Assembly: GCF_021699195.1 (NCBI RefSeq)
Contig: NZ_SSXE01000024.1
Coordinates: 1-64,000, forward strand
Direction: 5' to 3'
Origin: Nonomuraea sp. MG754425
GTDB lineage: Bacteria; Actinomycetota; Actinomycetes; Streptosporangiales; Streptosporangiaceae
DNA: 64,000 nucleotides
Of the stretch, positions 1 to 7,075 are shown piece by piece (position 1 is the first letter of the stretch; each line of letters opens with the position of its first letter). Below the pieces are notes generated by a model. It did no database searches and was not told the DNA's origin. It saw only the letters and a list, made by a program, of their open reading frames with translations. Both the position numbers and the translations under genes were made by a program.

Positions 1-192
1 GCCCCACACCGGGGCCCTGGGCCACGGGGCTGTGGCCGCCCGTCCATGAACGGCGGTCACACCCCGCGCCTTCCGGGGTTCGGGTGGGCCGGTCGGGGGG
101 TGTAGCGCCTACCACAGCCCGCCCTGGCGTACGGGCCGCACATGCTGCGCGCCCCGAACGCCCCTGTTGATCAACACTCATGGAGGTGATGC
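1..192. other. Non-coding left edge upstream of the excisionase gene
   Basis: No credible reading frame is visible. A hairpin at 61-79 (ACCCCG, 7-nt loop, CGGGGT) could end an upstream gene, which in AICE-type elements is usually the replication initiator. GGAGG lies 6 nt before the next ATG. Confidence 0.5.
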
Positions 193-456
193 ATGACCAG
201 CACAACAACTCCAACCGGCCACCCAGTGCAGGCGGCGCAGTTGGCGCCGGAGGTGATCAGCCTGCTCGCGGCTGGGCGGCTGCTCGGCCTGAGCCGGACC
301 ACGGCCTACCGGCTTGCCCGTGCGGGTGAGTTTCCGTGTCGGGTGCTGCGGATCGGTGGCCGGTACGCGGTGCCGGTACGCGGACTGCGGGCGCTACTCG
401 ACCACACCAACCACCAGGACGGCGGACAAGACCGTCCAGCAAGCGAGGAAGGATGA
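193..456 (+). CDS. xis: Excisionase-type helix-turn-helix protein (AlpA/MerR-like)
   Basis: An 87-residue basic protein with one MerR/AlpA-type winged helix (about residues 18-70: VISLLAAGRLLGLSRTTAYR, then a LARAGEFP wing) and a short acidic tail. Proteins of this size and fold directly before a tyrosine integrase act as recombination directionality factors that bend attachment-site DNA during excision. The start has a strong GGAGG at 6-nt spacing. The stop overlaps the integrase start as ATGA, so the two are translationally coupled, as in pSAM2-like elements. The excision role is inferred from family and position; it could instead be a small regulator. Confidence 0.85.
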   Translation: MTSTTTPTGHPVQAAQLAPEVISLLAAGRLLGLSRTTAYRLARAGEFPCRVLRIGGRYAVPVRGLRALLDHTNHQDGGQDRPASEEG

Positions 457-2141
457 CCACGATGGCCAAACACCCGAACACGACGATGGGCAGGGAGCCG
501 AGCGTCGCCAAGGGCACCACGTTCAAGATCTGCTCGTGCATTGATCCGCTGACCGGCAAGAACCTCAGCAAGACGTGCCCCAAGTTGCGCCGCCCGCATG
601 GTGATGGTGGGGGGCGGTGGAGCAGTTCGCACGGCAGGTGGGGCTACCAGTTGGAGTTGCCCGCGCACGCCGACGGCAAGCGGCGCAATCCGCTGCGGCG
701 TAGTGGTTTCGCGACGCTGGAGCAGGCCGAGGCGGAGCTGGATCACGCCCGCGGCCTGCTCGCCCTCGACAACGATCCGGCCGTCCGGCGGCAGATCACC
801 AAGCTGATGCTGTCGGTCCTCAAGGACACCAAGACGCTGCCCGATACCGAGGAGGTGCGGCGCAAGGTCCGCACCCGCCAGGACCTGAACCGGCACATCA
901 CGGTGGCGGAGTGGCTGGAGGAGTTCCTCAAGCGCAAGCGGTCGATCGAGGAGACGACGAAACGCTCGTATGAGTCGCACGTCCGGCTCTACTTCAACCC
1001 GTACCTGGGGGAGATCCGGCTGGATCGGCTGCGGGTCTCCGATATCGCGGGCATGTTCGATGCGATCGAGGAGTTCAACGACATTATCGCCACCGAGCGC
1101 GGCAGCGGCGACCCCGCCCGCGTGGCTTCGGTCCGCTACCGGCGTCCGGTTGGGCCGACCACGCTGCATCGGATCCGGGCGACGTTGCGGCACGCGTTGA
1201 ACGTCGCGATCCGCCAGGACCGGCTGCTGGACTTCAACCCCGCCGCCGTGGTCGAGTTGGCTCCCGCTGTGCGGCCCAAGCCGGTCATCTGGACCGAGGA
1301 GAAGGTCACCCAGTGGCGCAAGGACCATGCCGCGCATGTGGATCGGGTCAAGCGGGCTCGGGAGGGGAAGCGGGTCGATCCGATCGCCGCCTACATCGGC
1401 ACGGTGCGTCCGTCGCCGGTGATGGTGTGGACGCCTGAGCAGACGGCGGCGTTTCTCGCGTACGCCCGGCGGGATCGGCTGTTCGCGCTGTATCGGCTGA
1501 TCGCGGTACGCGGCCTGCGACGCGGTGAGGGAGTCGGGGTGCGGTGGCCCGATGTCATCTTCGAGAAAGGACGGATCGGCGTGCATTGGCAGATCACCCA
1601 GCTCGGCTGGGACCCGATCCAGGGCAGCCCGAAGACCGACGCCAGCGACCGCGAGATCGCCGTCGACGCCGAGACGATGGCGATCTTGAAAGAGCACAAG
1701 AAGCGGCAGGCCAAAGAGCGGCTGGCCGCGGGCGAGGACTGGGTCGACTCCGGGTTCGTCTTCACCGACGAGATCGGCCGTCCGCTGCACCCGCAGCAGG
1801 TGACCGACCGCTTCTACTGGTTGTGCCACCAGGCGGGCCTGCCGCCGATCCGGCTGCATGACCTTCGTCATGGAGCGGCCACCGCCATGCTCGCCGCTGG
1901 GGTGGACATCAAGATCGTGCAGGAGACGCTCGGGCACAAAACGTCGGCCTTCACCCGGGATACGTATACCAGTGTCTATCCCGAAGCGGCGGCTGCTGCG
2001 GCGGAGGCTACCGCTGCCTTCCTGTCGGGGCCCGTGGTTTCCCAGCCGGAGCCGGTTCTGCCCCGGCGGGGTGCCGCTCGGCCTGGTACGAGCGGTAAGG
2101 GGGAGGCCGGCGGGTCGGTGATTCCGATGCCGACCCGGTAA
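453..2141 (+). CDS. int: Tyrosine recombinase / site-specific integrase (AICE type)
   Basis: A 562-residue phage-type integrase. The first 60 residues contain a Cys-rich stretch (CSCIDPLTGKNLSKTC), typical of actinomycete element integrases. A SAM-like core-binding region follows (about 150-270), then a catalytic domain with R356 (GLRRGE), H469 and R472 (HDLRH), H495 (LGHKTS) and nucleophile candidate Y505 (RDTYTS). All catalytic residues are present, so it should be active. The frame is open further upstream, but the ATG at 453 overlapping the xis stop is the natural start. The C-terminal 50 residues are low-complexity. Confidence 0.93.
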   Translation: MTTMAKHPNTTMGREPSVAKGTTFKICSCIDPLTGKNLSKTCPKLRRPHGDGGGRWSSSHGRWGYQLELPAHADGKRRNPLRRSGFATLEQAEAELDHARGLLALDNDPAVRRQITKLMLSVLKDTKTLPDTEEVRRKVRTRQDLNRHITVAEWLEEFLKRKRSIEETTKRSYESHVRLYFNPYLGEIRLDRLRVSDIAGMFDAIEEFNDIIATERGSGDPARVASVRYRRPVGPTTLHRIRATLRHALNVAIRQDRLLDFNPAAVVELAPAVRPKPVIWTEEKVTQWRKDHAAHVDRVKRAREGKRVDPIAAYIGTVRPSPVMVWTPEQTAAFLAYARRDRLFALYRLIAVRGLRRGEGVGVRWPDVIFEKGRIGVHWQITQLGWDPIQGSPKTDASDREIAVDAETMAILKEHKKRQAKERLAAGEDWVDSGFVFTDEIGRPLHPQQVTDRFYWLCHQAGLPPIRLHDLRHGAATAMLAAGVDIKIVQETLGHKTSAFTRDTYTSVYPEAAAAAAEATAAFLSGPVVSQPEPVLPRRGAARPGTSGKGEAGGSVIPMPTR

Positions 2142-2513
2142 CCGTTACGAGGCCAGGTAGGGAACTGGGCAGTAGGCCGGTAAGTCGCGCGATTGACCGG
2201 CCTTTGCTGAGGGGCGTGCGGGTAAGGGGAAGGGTGATGCACCCCTGGTGATGGGCACATCGGAGTTCTTACCCGCACGGCCGGAGCCCGGCAGCAGCAC
2301 ACATTTGAGGGGGATGCGGCTGCTGGGCGTCTGTGGGTGGGGCGGTCCCTCGCATCGCGGCTCTTGGCTTCCGCGATTGTCCCTAAGGCGAGAGACCGCC
2401 CCCGGCAACGATCAGGCGTGCTGGAGGAACGCCATGACCATCACCGCGTGGGTGACCGACCGGGGTTCTTGAAACCGGTCTGTCACCAGGTTCTGCGCAC
2501 GTGTTGAGCGGGT
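2142..2513. other. Gap after the integrase; possible attP region
   Basis: No gene of normal size. In related elements the attachment site lies next to int, so attP may be here, but no tRNA-like segment was found. A 12-codon mini-ORF (2434-2472, MTITAWVTDRGS) has an excellent GGAGG 6 nt upstream but nothing co-directional behind it. It ends in a short inverted repeat (ACCGG..CCGGT). Confidence 0.35.
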
Positions 2514-2855
2514 CTAGGCGGCGTTCGGGGATGTTGCGGCCAGGACGTGGCGGATGCGCTCGGCTGCTGTGGCGAGGTGGGTGACCTCGGTGATGGGTTC
2601 GTTCCAGGACCACATGAACAGCCATTGGTCGTGGTTCGGTGCGGCGGAGATGATCTCGGACAGGGTGGTGGCTTTGGGGTTGATCACGCGCAGGCGCGGG
2701 AGCCGGTCGTCCTGGGTGAGCAGGCGGGCGTGCAGGCCGAGGGTTTGTAGCGCCTCCCGCAGGTTGTCGAGGTGGGTGGCGGCTTCGGTGGCCATAGCGG
2801 CGACCACAGCGGGGGTCGCTGCAAGGATCACCGTGGGGGCGATGGGGTCGGACAT
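2514..2855 (-). CDS. Hypothetical protein, 113 aa
   Basis: Family not recognised. The protein is soluble, with an Ala-rich helical N-terminus (about residues 10-45) and a central segment with conserved-looking aromatics (HDQWLFMWSWNEPI, about 75-88), followed by a helix. The sequence looks genuinely coding: no low-complexity Pro/Arg bias and normal GC-rich third positions. It is the last member of a leftward series of small genes between the integrase and the ATP-binding protein gene, so it is probably element cargo. Confidence 0.65.
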   Translation of the reverse strand: MSDPIAPTVILAATPAVVAAMATEAATHLDNLREALQTLGLHARLLTQDDRLPRLRVINPKATTLSEIISAAPNHDQWLFMWSWNEPITEVTHLATAAERIRHVLAATSPNAA

Positions 2856-2904
2856 GGCGGACTCCGAAAGTGGATGGGATCGGTGCTGGACAGGGCTGTG
2901 CTGT

Positions 2905-3144
2905 TCAGGAGGTGGTCGGGGAGGGCGGTTGTGGGTGTTCGGGGTGGGGTCGGTTGCGGTGGGCGGCGGCTTGCCGTGCCCGGTAAATCGCCCGCAGGGT
3001 GACCCCGAGGCAGGCGAGCAGCAGGCCCGCGACCAGGGCCTGACTGGTCGGCTTGGTCACGCTGGCGGGGGCCAGTAAGACGAAGGCGACGTAGCCGGCG
3101 GTCAGCAGTAGCGCCAGCACACTGATCACTTTTTGGCGCGGCAT
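2905..3144 (-). CDS. Small membrane protein with two TM segments, 79 aa
   Basis: Two hydrophobic helices are visible (VISVLALLLTAGYVAFVLLA at about residues 6-25, and ALVAGLLLACLGVTLRAIY at about 37-55). A basic, Pro-rich cytoplasmic tail rich in His and Arg follows. The ATG at 3144 was chosen because GGAG lies upstream; an ATG at 3162 would add six residues. It sits 49 bp before the next gene on the same strand, so co-transcription is likely. Function unknown. Confidence 0.6.
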   Translation of the reverse strand: MPRQKVISVLALLLTAGYVAFVLLAPASVTKPTSQALVAGLLLACLGVTLRAIYRARQAAAHRNRPHPEHPQPPSPTTS

Positions 3145-3420
3145 GATGAGGACTCCGTTCATGGGGGGAAGCGGTATTCGGGGGAGGCCAGGAAGTGCCG
3201 GCGGTTCGCCGGCTCGGGCAGGCCGCGTTCGTGGGTGCTGCCGTGCCACCGGTGCTGGCGCTCGGTGAGATCCGATGGCGCGGCGGCGGAAGGCCGAACG
3301 GGGTGTGTGGGCCGCATCGCCGCCGCGCCGGTCAGGTCCCGGGGCCGATCTCCAGCAGGCCGCTGGCATCGCCCCGGCACGTCTCATAGGCCAGCGTTAG
3401 AGAATGGTGCCGAGCCTGCG
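3145..3420. other. Gap with degenerate coding remnants
   Basis: On the minus strand directly after the neighbouring gene's stop, codons for RRLGTIL continue that gene's repeat, showing its end was lost to a stop codon. A further minus frame reading LAYETCRGDASGLLEIGPGT ends in TGA near 3337 but has no start codon. The rest has no convincing gene. Confidence 0.45.
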
Positions 3421-3795
3421 CTAGTCGTTGCTGGGCCTGCGAATCTCGCCCGGGTGCTGCTGGTCGCGGACGCTGACGGCGTCGTGGTCGTTGATCGGGG
3501 CGTACTTCAGGTCTGTTCCCTCGACTGCCTCGTACCGGTCGTCGTCCACGTCGATGTTGTGGAGGCCCTCGGCCGACTGCTCGACGCCAGGGCCACGGCC
3601 GAGTAGTGCGCCCAGCCTGCGGAAGTCGTCACCGGGCCGGCGGATCTCGACCTCCGGCCGGTCCTTGTCACGCACCGCGTAGTCGTCGCCGTCCCCGATC
3701 GCCGCGTACTCGATGCCCGTGCCGTTCAGCATCGTGAACTTGGCCTCATCTACGGCGACCGCCCACAGGTCGGGCTGAAGCGATCTGGCTGTCAT
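3421..3795 (-). CDS. Tandem DUF397-like protein, second unit truncated, 124 aa
   Basis: Two related units of about 50 residues are visible. Unit A (about 19-68) contains GIEYAAIGDGDDYAVRDKD, then EIRRPGDDFRRLGALL. Unit B (about 83-124) contains DLKYAPINDHDAVSVRDQQ, then EIRRPSND. Both resemble DUF397, whose hallmarks are a (C)VEVA strand, AVRDSKDP and a W/F-aaF helix, but the Cys and Trp are missing. Unit B stops exactly where unit A has Phe, and the next codons read RRLGTIL, matching unit A, so a nonsense change appears to have shortened the gene. AAGGGAGAA precedes the ATG. The DUF397 link is my inference. Confidence 0.6.
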   Translation of the reverse strand: MTARSLQPDLWAVAVDEAKFTMLNGTGIEYAAIGDGDDYAVRDKDRPEVEIRRPGDDFRRLGALLGRGPGVEQSAEGLHNIDVDDDRYEAVEGTDLKYAPINDHDAVSVRDQQHPGEIRRPSND

Positions 3796-3975
3796 GAAAG
3801 TTCTCCCTTGCGTTTGGTTCTTCGATGGCGCCGGACACCGAGGCCCGGCCTGGTTCCCGGCCCGCCGCCCGCCCGGCACGGCGGGCCAGGAGCTTCACCG
3901 GCGGGGACCGGCCAGACGCTGGACGATCGCCTGCTGCGTCGCCAGTACGGCCATGAGGTCGATGGGGGTGCGGCA

Positions 3976-4212
3976 CTACACGATCCGCCACGTTCCTGCG
4001 GTGTTGACCAGCTTCCTCAGCGGACGACCAGCGCGCGACAGGCCATGGCGATGCCATTGCGCGCCGAACATCGAATTGTGCGCCGTGGCGTCGGTGTAGG
4101 TCAGCCGCATACCGTCAGTCGCCTCAGCATCCGGGCATACGGTGCGCTGATAAGCCACGCCCTCGTCCTTGTACGCCGTCACGGAAGGCACCACCCTCGT
4201 GTCCCCGCTCAC
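3976..4212 (-). CDS. Hypothetical protein, 78 aa
   Basis: Starts at a GTG overlapping the preceding gene's stop (GTGA), with GGGAGGGTGG upstream, so it is translationally coupled to that gene. The sequence is polar, with a YTDATAHNSMFGAQWHRHGL segment and a basic C-terminus. No known domain is recognised. It probably belongs to the same operon as the ATP-binding protein gene. A longer reading to 4356 is open but overlaps the upstream gene heavily. Confidence 0.5.
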   Translation of the reverse strand: MSGDTRVVPSVTAYKDEGVAYQRTVCPDAEATDGMRLTYTDATAHNSMFGAQWHRHGLSRAGRPLRKLVNTAGTWRIV

Positions 4213-4571
4213 GCCGTGCCACCCTCCCCGGCACGCGGCCCGTGAGTCGCCAGCTCGGCCACCCCGTACATCCGCAGGTATCGCTCCTGACACAAGCCCT
4301 CGATTCGCTCCACTGCCGTGACCATCTCCAAACTCGGGCACACCGTGTACTCCCATCTCCCCGTTCCGCTTCTATCGCTCAGCGACCACCGGAAACGCCA
4401 CACGCCGCGCTCCCGCTCACACCACACCGCCGCGCCCACCGACCAGACCCCCACCAGGGCGATCCCGTGAGCCTCGAAGATCTCCGACCTCACGCCACGA
4501 CGACCCAGACGCTCCGCCAGCTCACCCGCCAGTCGTCCCGCCACACTCGACATTCCGGCAGCCGCCCTCAC
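4209..4571 (-). CDS. Hypothetical protein, 120 aa
   Basis: A mixed alpha/beta protein with central aromatic strands (IALVGVWSVGAAVWCERE, then GVWRFRWSLSDRS) and a C-terminal helix pair. No family recognised. The GTG at 4571 lies 3 bp from the stop of the ATP-binding protein gene; ATG 4553 is an alternative. Tight packing on both sides (3-bp gap, then 4-bp overlap) makes a three-gene operon, so it may act with the ATPase. Confidence 0.6.
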   Translation of the reverse strand: MRAAAGMSSVAGRLAGELAERLGRRGVRSEIFEAHGIALVGVWSVGAAVWCERERGVWRFRWSLSDRSGTGRWEYTVCPSLEMVTAVERIEGLCQERYLRMYGVAELATHGPRAGEGGTA

Positions 4572-4574
4572 TGC

Positions 4575-5081
4575 TCAGCCATCCCGTACCGGCTCACTTC
4601 GCCGTTCCTGCGATCGGCCATTTAGCGGCAGCAACCCCCAAACGATCCGTTCGTCCTCCTGCGTAAGCTCCGTGCCCCAGCAGCCACCCGTAAGCTCGTC
4701 CACCAGCCACAGGCCCCTCCCCGACATCTCGCCCAGGGCGGGCATACGAGGCATGGGAACCGACGCCGACCGGCCAGGGTCCGCCACCGCCACGTGCCAA
4801 TAACGCCGTCCTCCCACCTTCTCCGGCCCCAAACTCAGCCGCACCCACGCGCCACCCCCATGAAGCAGCGTGTTCGTCACCAACTCCGACACGATCAGCT
4901 GAAGATCATCCAGTGCTGGATGATCTCTCACCCACCTCTGAAGCTCCTGACGCGCCAAGCGTGGCAATAGACGCTTCTGATCTAGCTCCTGGAGCATCCA
5001 CGTCCTGATGCCTGCGTACGGAGGATCTGACACGACTGCCGCTTGCATACCTCTCACCGACTTTGGTTGTGAGCGATTCAC
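4575..5081 (-). CDS. ATP-binding protein, RsbW/anti-sigma-type HATPase
   Basis: A 168-residue GHKL-fold ATP-binding protein. The N-box is seen in LIVSELVTNTLLHGGG (about residues 63-78), the G1-type box in VADPG (about 99-103) and a glycine-rich lid in MSGRGLWLVDELTGG (about 119-133). Such stand-alone HATPase_c_2 proteins are anti-sigma-type kinases in actinomycetes. The gene is divergent from an XRE regulator followed by a DUF397 gene, the composition of abaA/whiJ-type developmental loci. Partner sigma factor or target is not encoded nearby. Confidence 0.85.
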   Translation of the reverse strand: MNRSQPKSVRGMQAAVVSDPPYAGIRTWMLQELDQKRLLPRLARQELQRWVRDHPALDDLQLIVSELVTNTLLHGGGAWVRLSLGPEKVGGRRYWHVAVADPGRSASVPMPRMPALGEMSGRGLWLVDELTGGCWGTELTQEDERIVWGLLPLNGRSQERRSEPVRDG

Positions 5082-5254
5082 TGGACGCGCTTTTGCCTCA
5101 AATTTCGCTGTGTCGCCACACCTACGAGCTGGTGTGAATCACTAGTCAGGATGGCAGTCACCAGGTACTTTTCTAGCGATCGCCAAAGTCTGTAGTGACA
5201 CAGTTTCCACGCCACGGAGTTTCACCGGAGTGGTTTAGGAGGGGAGGTAGGGTA
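5082..5254. promoter_or_regulatory. Divergent promoter region of the abaA/whiJ-like locus
   Basis: AT-richer than its surroundings. It contains a GATTCAC element near the left gene start and a GTGAATC copy about 60 bp away in opposite orientation, plus GTGTCGCCACAC and AGTGACACAG blocks. These are reasonable candidates for binding by the adjacent XRE protein, but no single clean -35/-10 pair could be assigned. Confidence 0.4.
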
Positions 5255-6094
5255 GTGGGAATCGAGGTGAAGCTAGATCCCGAAACCAGCCCAGAAGCCC
5301 GGTTCGGCTACGAATTGCGCGAACGGCGCAAAGCGGCGGGGTTGACGTTAGCGCAGCTTGGGGCACGAGTTGCCCTCACCGGTCAGCAGATTGGGAATAT
5401 CGAGCGGGCCGAACGTCGCATGGACGAGGAGAGAGCGCGTCTGTGTGAGGAAGTTATGGGCCTGCCCCCAGGCGATCTTGTACAGCACCTTCCCCGCAGA
5501 TCCCGCAGCAACGTGACCTTTCGGAACTTCCTTCCTTGGATCGATCGGGAGAAGCGCGCTACGGAGCTGTGTGCCTATGAGGCGCTGATCATTCCTGGTC
5601 TTCTCCAAACGCAGGAGTACGCCGAGGCGATCTGCCGAGGTGTCCCCGGCACAACCCCTGAGCAAGCGAGGGAGACCGTGGAAGCCCGCATGCATCGACA
5701 GACCATCTTGCGCAGGGACAACCCTCCGTACCTGTACGCAGTCCTCGATCAAGCCGCCCTGCTACGTCCGGTAGGGAACGAGGAAGTCACCCGGAATCAG
5801 CTTCAACACCTCCTCGCCATGGGCAGATGTCCGAATATAGTGATTCAGATCGTCCCCCTACGTGCCATGTCCACCAGTGGCCTGGTCGCGGGGTTCGTGA
5901 TTGCCCGAACGGCTGGAGACGGAGACGAAGCGGCCTACATCGACGCCCCCGGCGGAGGCCGCATGATTGATCAGCTAGACCACCTGGAGAGGCTGAAGGC
6001 TTGGTTTCAGACGATCAGGGCGGATGCACTTCCTCGGGGAGACTCATTGGCGCTCATTGAAGAGAGGCTGGACCAGAAATGGATCTGGAGCTGA
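5255..6094 (+). CDS. XRE-family regulator with DUF5753 domain (Scr1/abaA-OrfA/WhiJ-like)
   Basis: A 279-residue protein. The N-terminal Cro/C1-type HTH (about residues 14-70) contains LRERRKAAGLTLAQLGARV and QQIGNIERAERR. A DUF5753 ligand/effector-like domain follows (about 95-275) with the typical FLPWIDREKRATELCAYEAL and IIPGLLQTQEYAEAI segments. The family partners with small DUF397 proteins in Streptomyces developmental and toxin-antitoxin-like loci. GTG 5255 was chosen because AGGAGGGGAGG lies upstream; an earlier ATG at 5195 lacks an RBS. It overlaps the DUF397 gene by 16 bp. Confidence 0.9.
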   Translation: MGIEVKLDPETSPEARFGYELRERRKAAGLTLAQLGARVALTGQQIGNIERAERRMDEERARLCEEVMGLPPGDLVQHLPRRSRSNVTFRNFLPWIDREKRATELCAYEALIIPGLLQTQEYAEAICRGVPGTTPEQARETVEARMHRQTILRRDNPPYLYAVLDQAALLRPVGNEEVTRNQLQHLLAMGRCPNIVIQIVPLRAMSTSGLVAGFVIARTAGDGDEAAYIDAPGGGRMIDQLDHLERLKAWFQTIRADALPRGDSLALIEERLDQKWIWS

Positions 6095-6294
6095 GTGAGG
6101 AACTCACGAACGCGACATGGCGGAAAAGTCCTCTCTCGGATGGCCAAGGAAACTGTGTAGAGGTGGCTACCCTTTCGGGCGGACGCATCGCCGTCAGAGA
6201 CAGCAAGGACCCCGACGGGCCGGCTCTGGTGTTCACCACCCCAGAGTGGCTGGCGTTCACCGGAGGCGTGAAAGAGGGAGTGTTTGACCTCTAA
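6079..6294 (+). CDS. DUF397 domain protein
   Basis: A 71-residue single-domain protein with the full DUF397 pattern: WRKSPLSDGQGNCVEVA (about 15-31), IAVRDSKDPDGPAL (about 37-50) and WLAFTGGVK. The gene overlaps the end of the XRE gene by 16 bp, so the two are co-translated. In this family the small protein antagonises or modulates the XRE partner. The canonical Cys and Trp are intact, unlike in the tandem DUF397-like gene at 3421-3795. Confidence 0.92.
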   Translation: MDLELSEELTNATWRKSPLSDGQGNCVEVATLSGGRIAVRDSKDPDGPALVFTTPEWLAFTGGVKEGVFDL

Positions 6295-6307
6295 CATCTG
6301 GCAAGCA

Positions 6308-6335
6308 GGGGACCTGATCTTCTTGTCAGGTCCCC
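6308..6335 (+). terminator. Hairpin after the DUF397 gene
   Basis: A 10-bp perfect stem (GGGGACCTGA / TCAGGTCCCC) with an 8-nt loop, 14 bp after the stop. No T-run follows. Confidence 0.65.
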
Positions 6336-6366
6336 TCGTCATATCGCGCGACAACAGATGTTTGTT

Positions 6367-6413
6367 GGCTCTTCGACTTTGAGGGGGATGGCCACCCTCA
6401 AGATCGAAGAGCC
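6367..6413. terminator. Long bidirectional terminator hairpin
   Basis: A 19-bp inverted repeat with two mismatches (arms 6367-6385 and 6395-6413, 9-nt loop) followed by TGTTTGTTGT. With the preceding hairpin it forms a double terminator. Confidence 0.7.
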
Positions 6414-6950
6414 TGTTTGTTGTGCTTCACACGGCTGATGCACTCCGTACCGAGTCAGTAGGCAATCGGGCAGTTGTAATATTCGACGTGCCAGAGGGGA
6501 TCTATCCCGAAGAAGCGGTCAGCGATCACCGAGCCTTCATCGCCGCTGGGCCATGCGTCCCAGCGAGGAGTGTCGCACCCCGCCGATGCCGAGTGATCAG
6601 ATCCGTTCCGCAGAGTAGGCCAGAACGGCAGCCACTGTGAAGGCCTGTGAGCTCGGCCGAAGGCGGCTTGACCAGCGGGCTTGGACGGGCTGCGAGCAAG
6701 CCGGACCTTTCCCGCTCGCCTACCCCTTCCATCTCGCCCTTCTGAAGGGTGTTCCGTGGGCGTGGCTTTACGATCCAGCCTCGGGTGACTGATGCTCGAC
6801 AGCACAAACCGGCGCTTTTCGACCTCACTATCGGCCCGCCGATGTGCCGGACGCGTGCCGAAGAGCATGTGACGAGCATGAACTCGGCCATCTTCGCCTC
6901 GCGGAAGGCGGCCGAGAATCGAGAAAGTACAGGTCGAATGGGGTGTGGAG
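6414..6950. other. 537-bp gap, probably degenerate DNA
   Basis: Short open frames occur on both strands (for example 6422-6640 plus) but none has a recognisable domain, good RBS or convincing codon use. I see no att-like copy of the neighbouring tRNA gene here. Likely eroded remains at the end of the integrated element. Confidence 0.4.
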
Positions 6951-6953
6951 TGG

Positions 6954-7026
6954 TAGGGCGCCCGGGGCTCGAACCCGGAACCTACGGATTAAAAGTCCGC
7001 AGCTCTGCCAATTGAGCTAACGCCCC
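6954..7026 (-). tRNA. tRNA-Lys (anticodon TTT)
   Basis: The cloverleaf reads on the minus strand. The acceptor stem GGGGCGT pairs with GCGCCCT, the anticodon loop is CTTTTAA in a GCGGA/TCCGT stem, and the T arm is CCGGG/CCCGG around TTCGAGC. CCA is encoded at 6953-6951. Its 3' end faces the accessory region, the usual polarity for an integration target. Confidence 0.95.
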
Positions 7027-7075
7027 TCGCACCAGCAAGGGTACAGAGATTACCGCCCTGCCCGCGACGCCTCCA

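Noticed and set aside
306-1937. 543-codon open frame on the minus strand across the integrase
   Set aside because: Arg/His/Pro-rich antisense shadow of the integrase gene, typical of high-GC DNA; no domain.
2434-2472. 12-codon ORF with strong RBS after the integrase
   Set aside because: No co-directional gene follows, so a leader role cannot be argued; noted only in the gap entry.
6422-6640. 72-codon plus frame beginning MLHTADALRT
   Set aside because: First half looks protein-like but the second half is Arg/Pro-rich, no RBS, no family; left as degenerate DNA.
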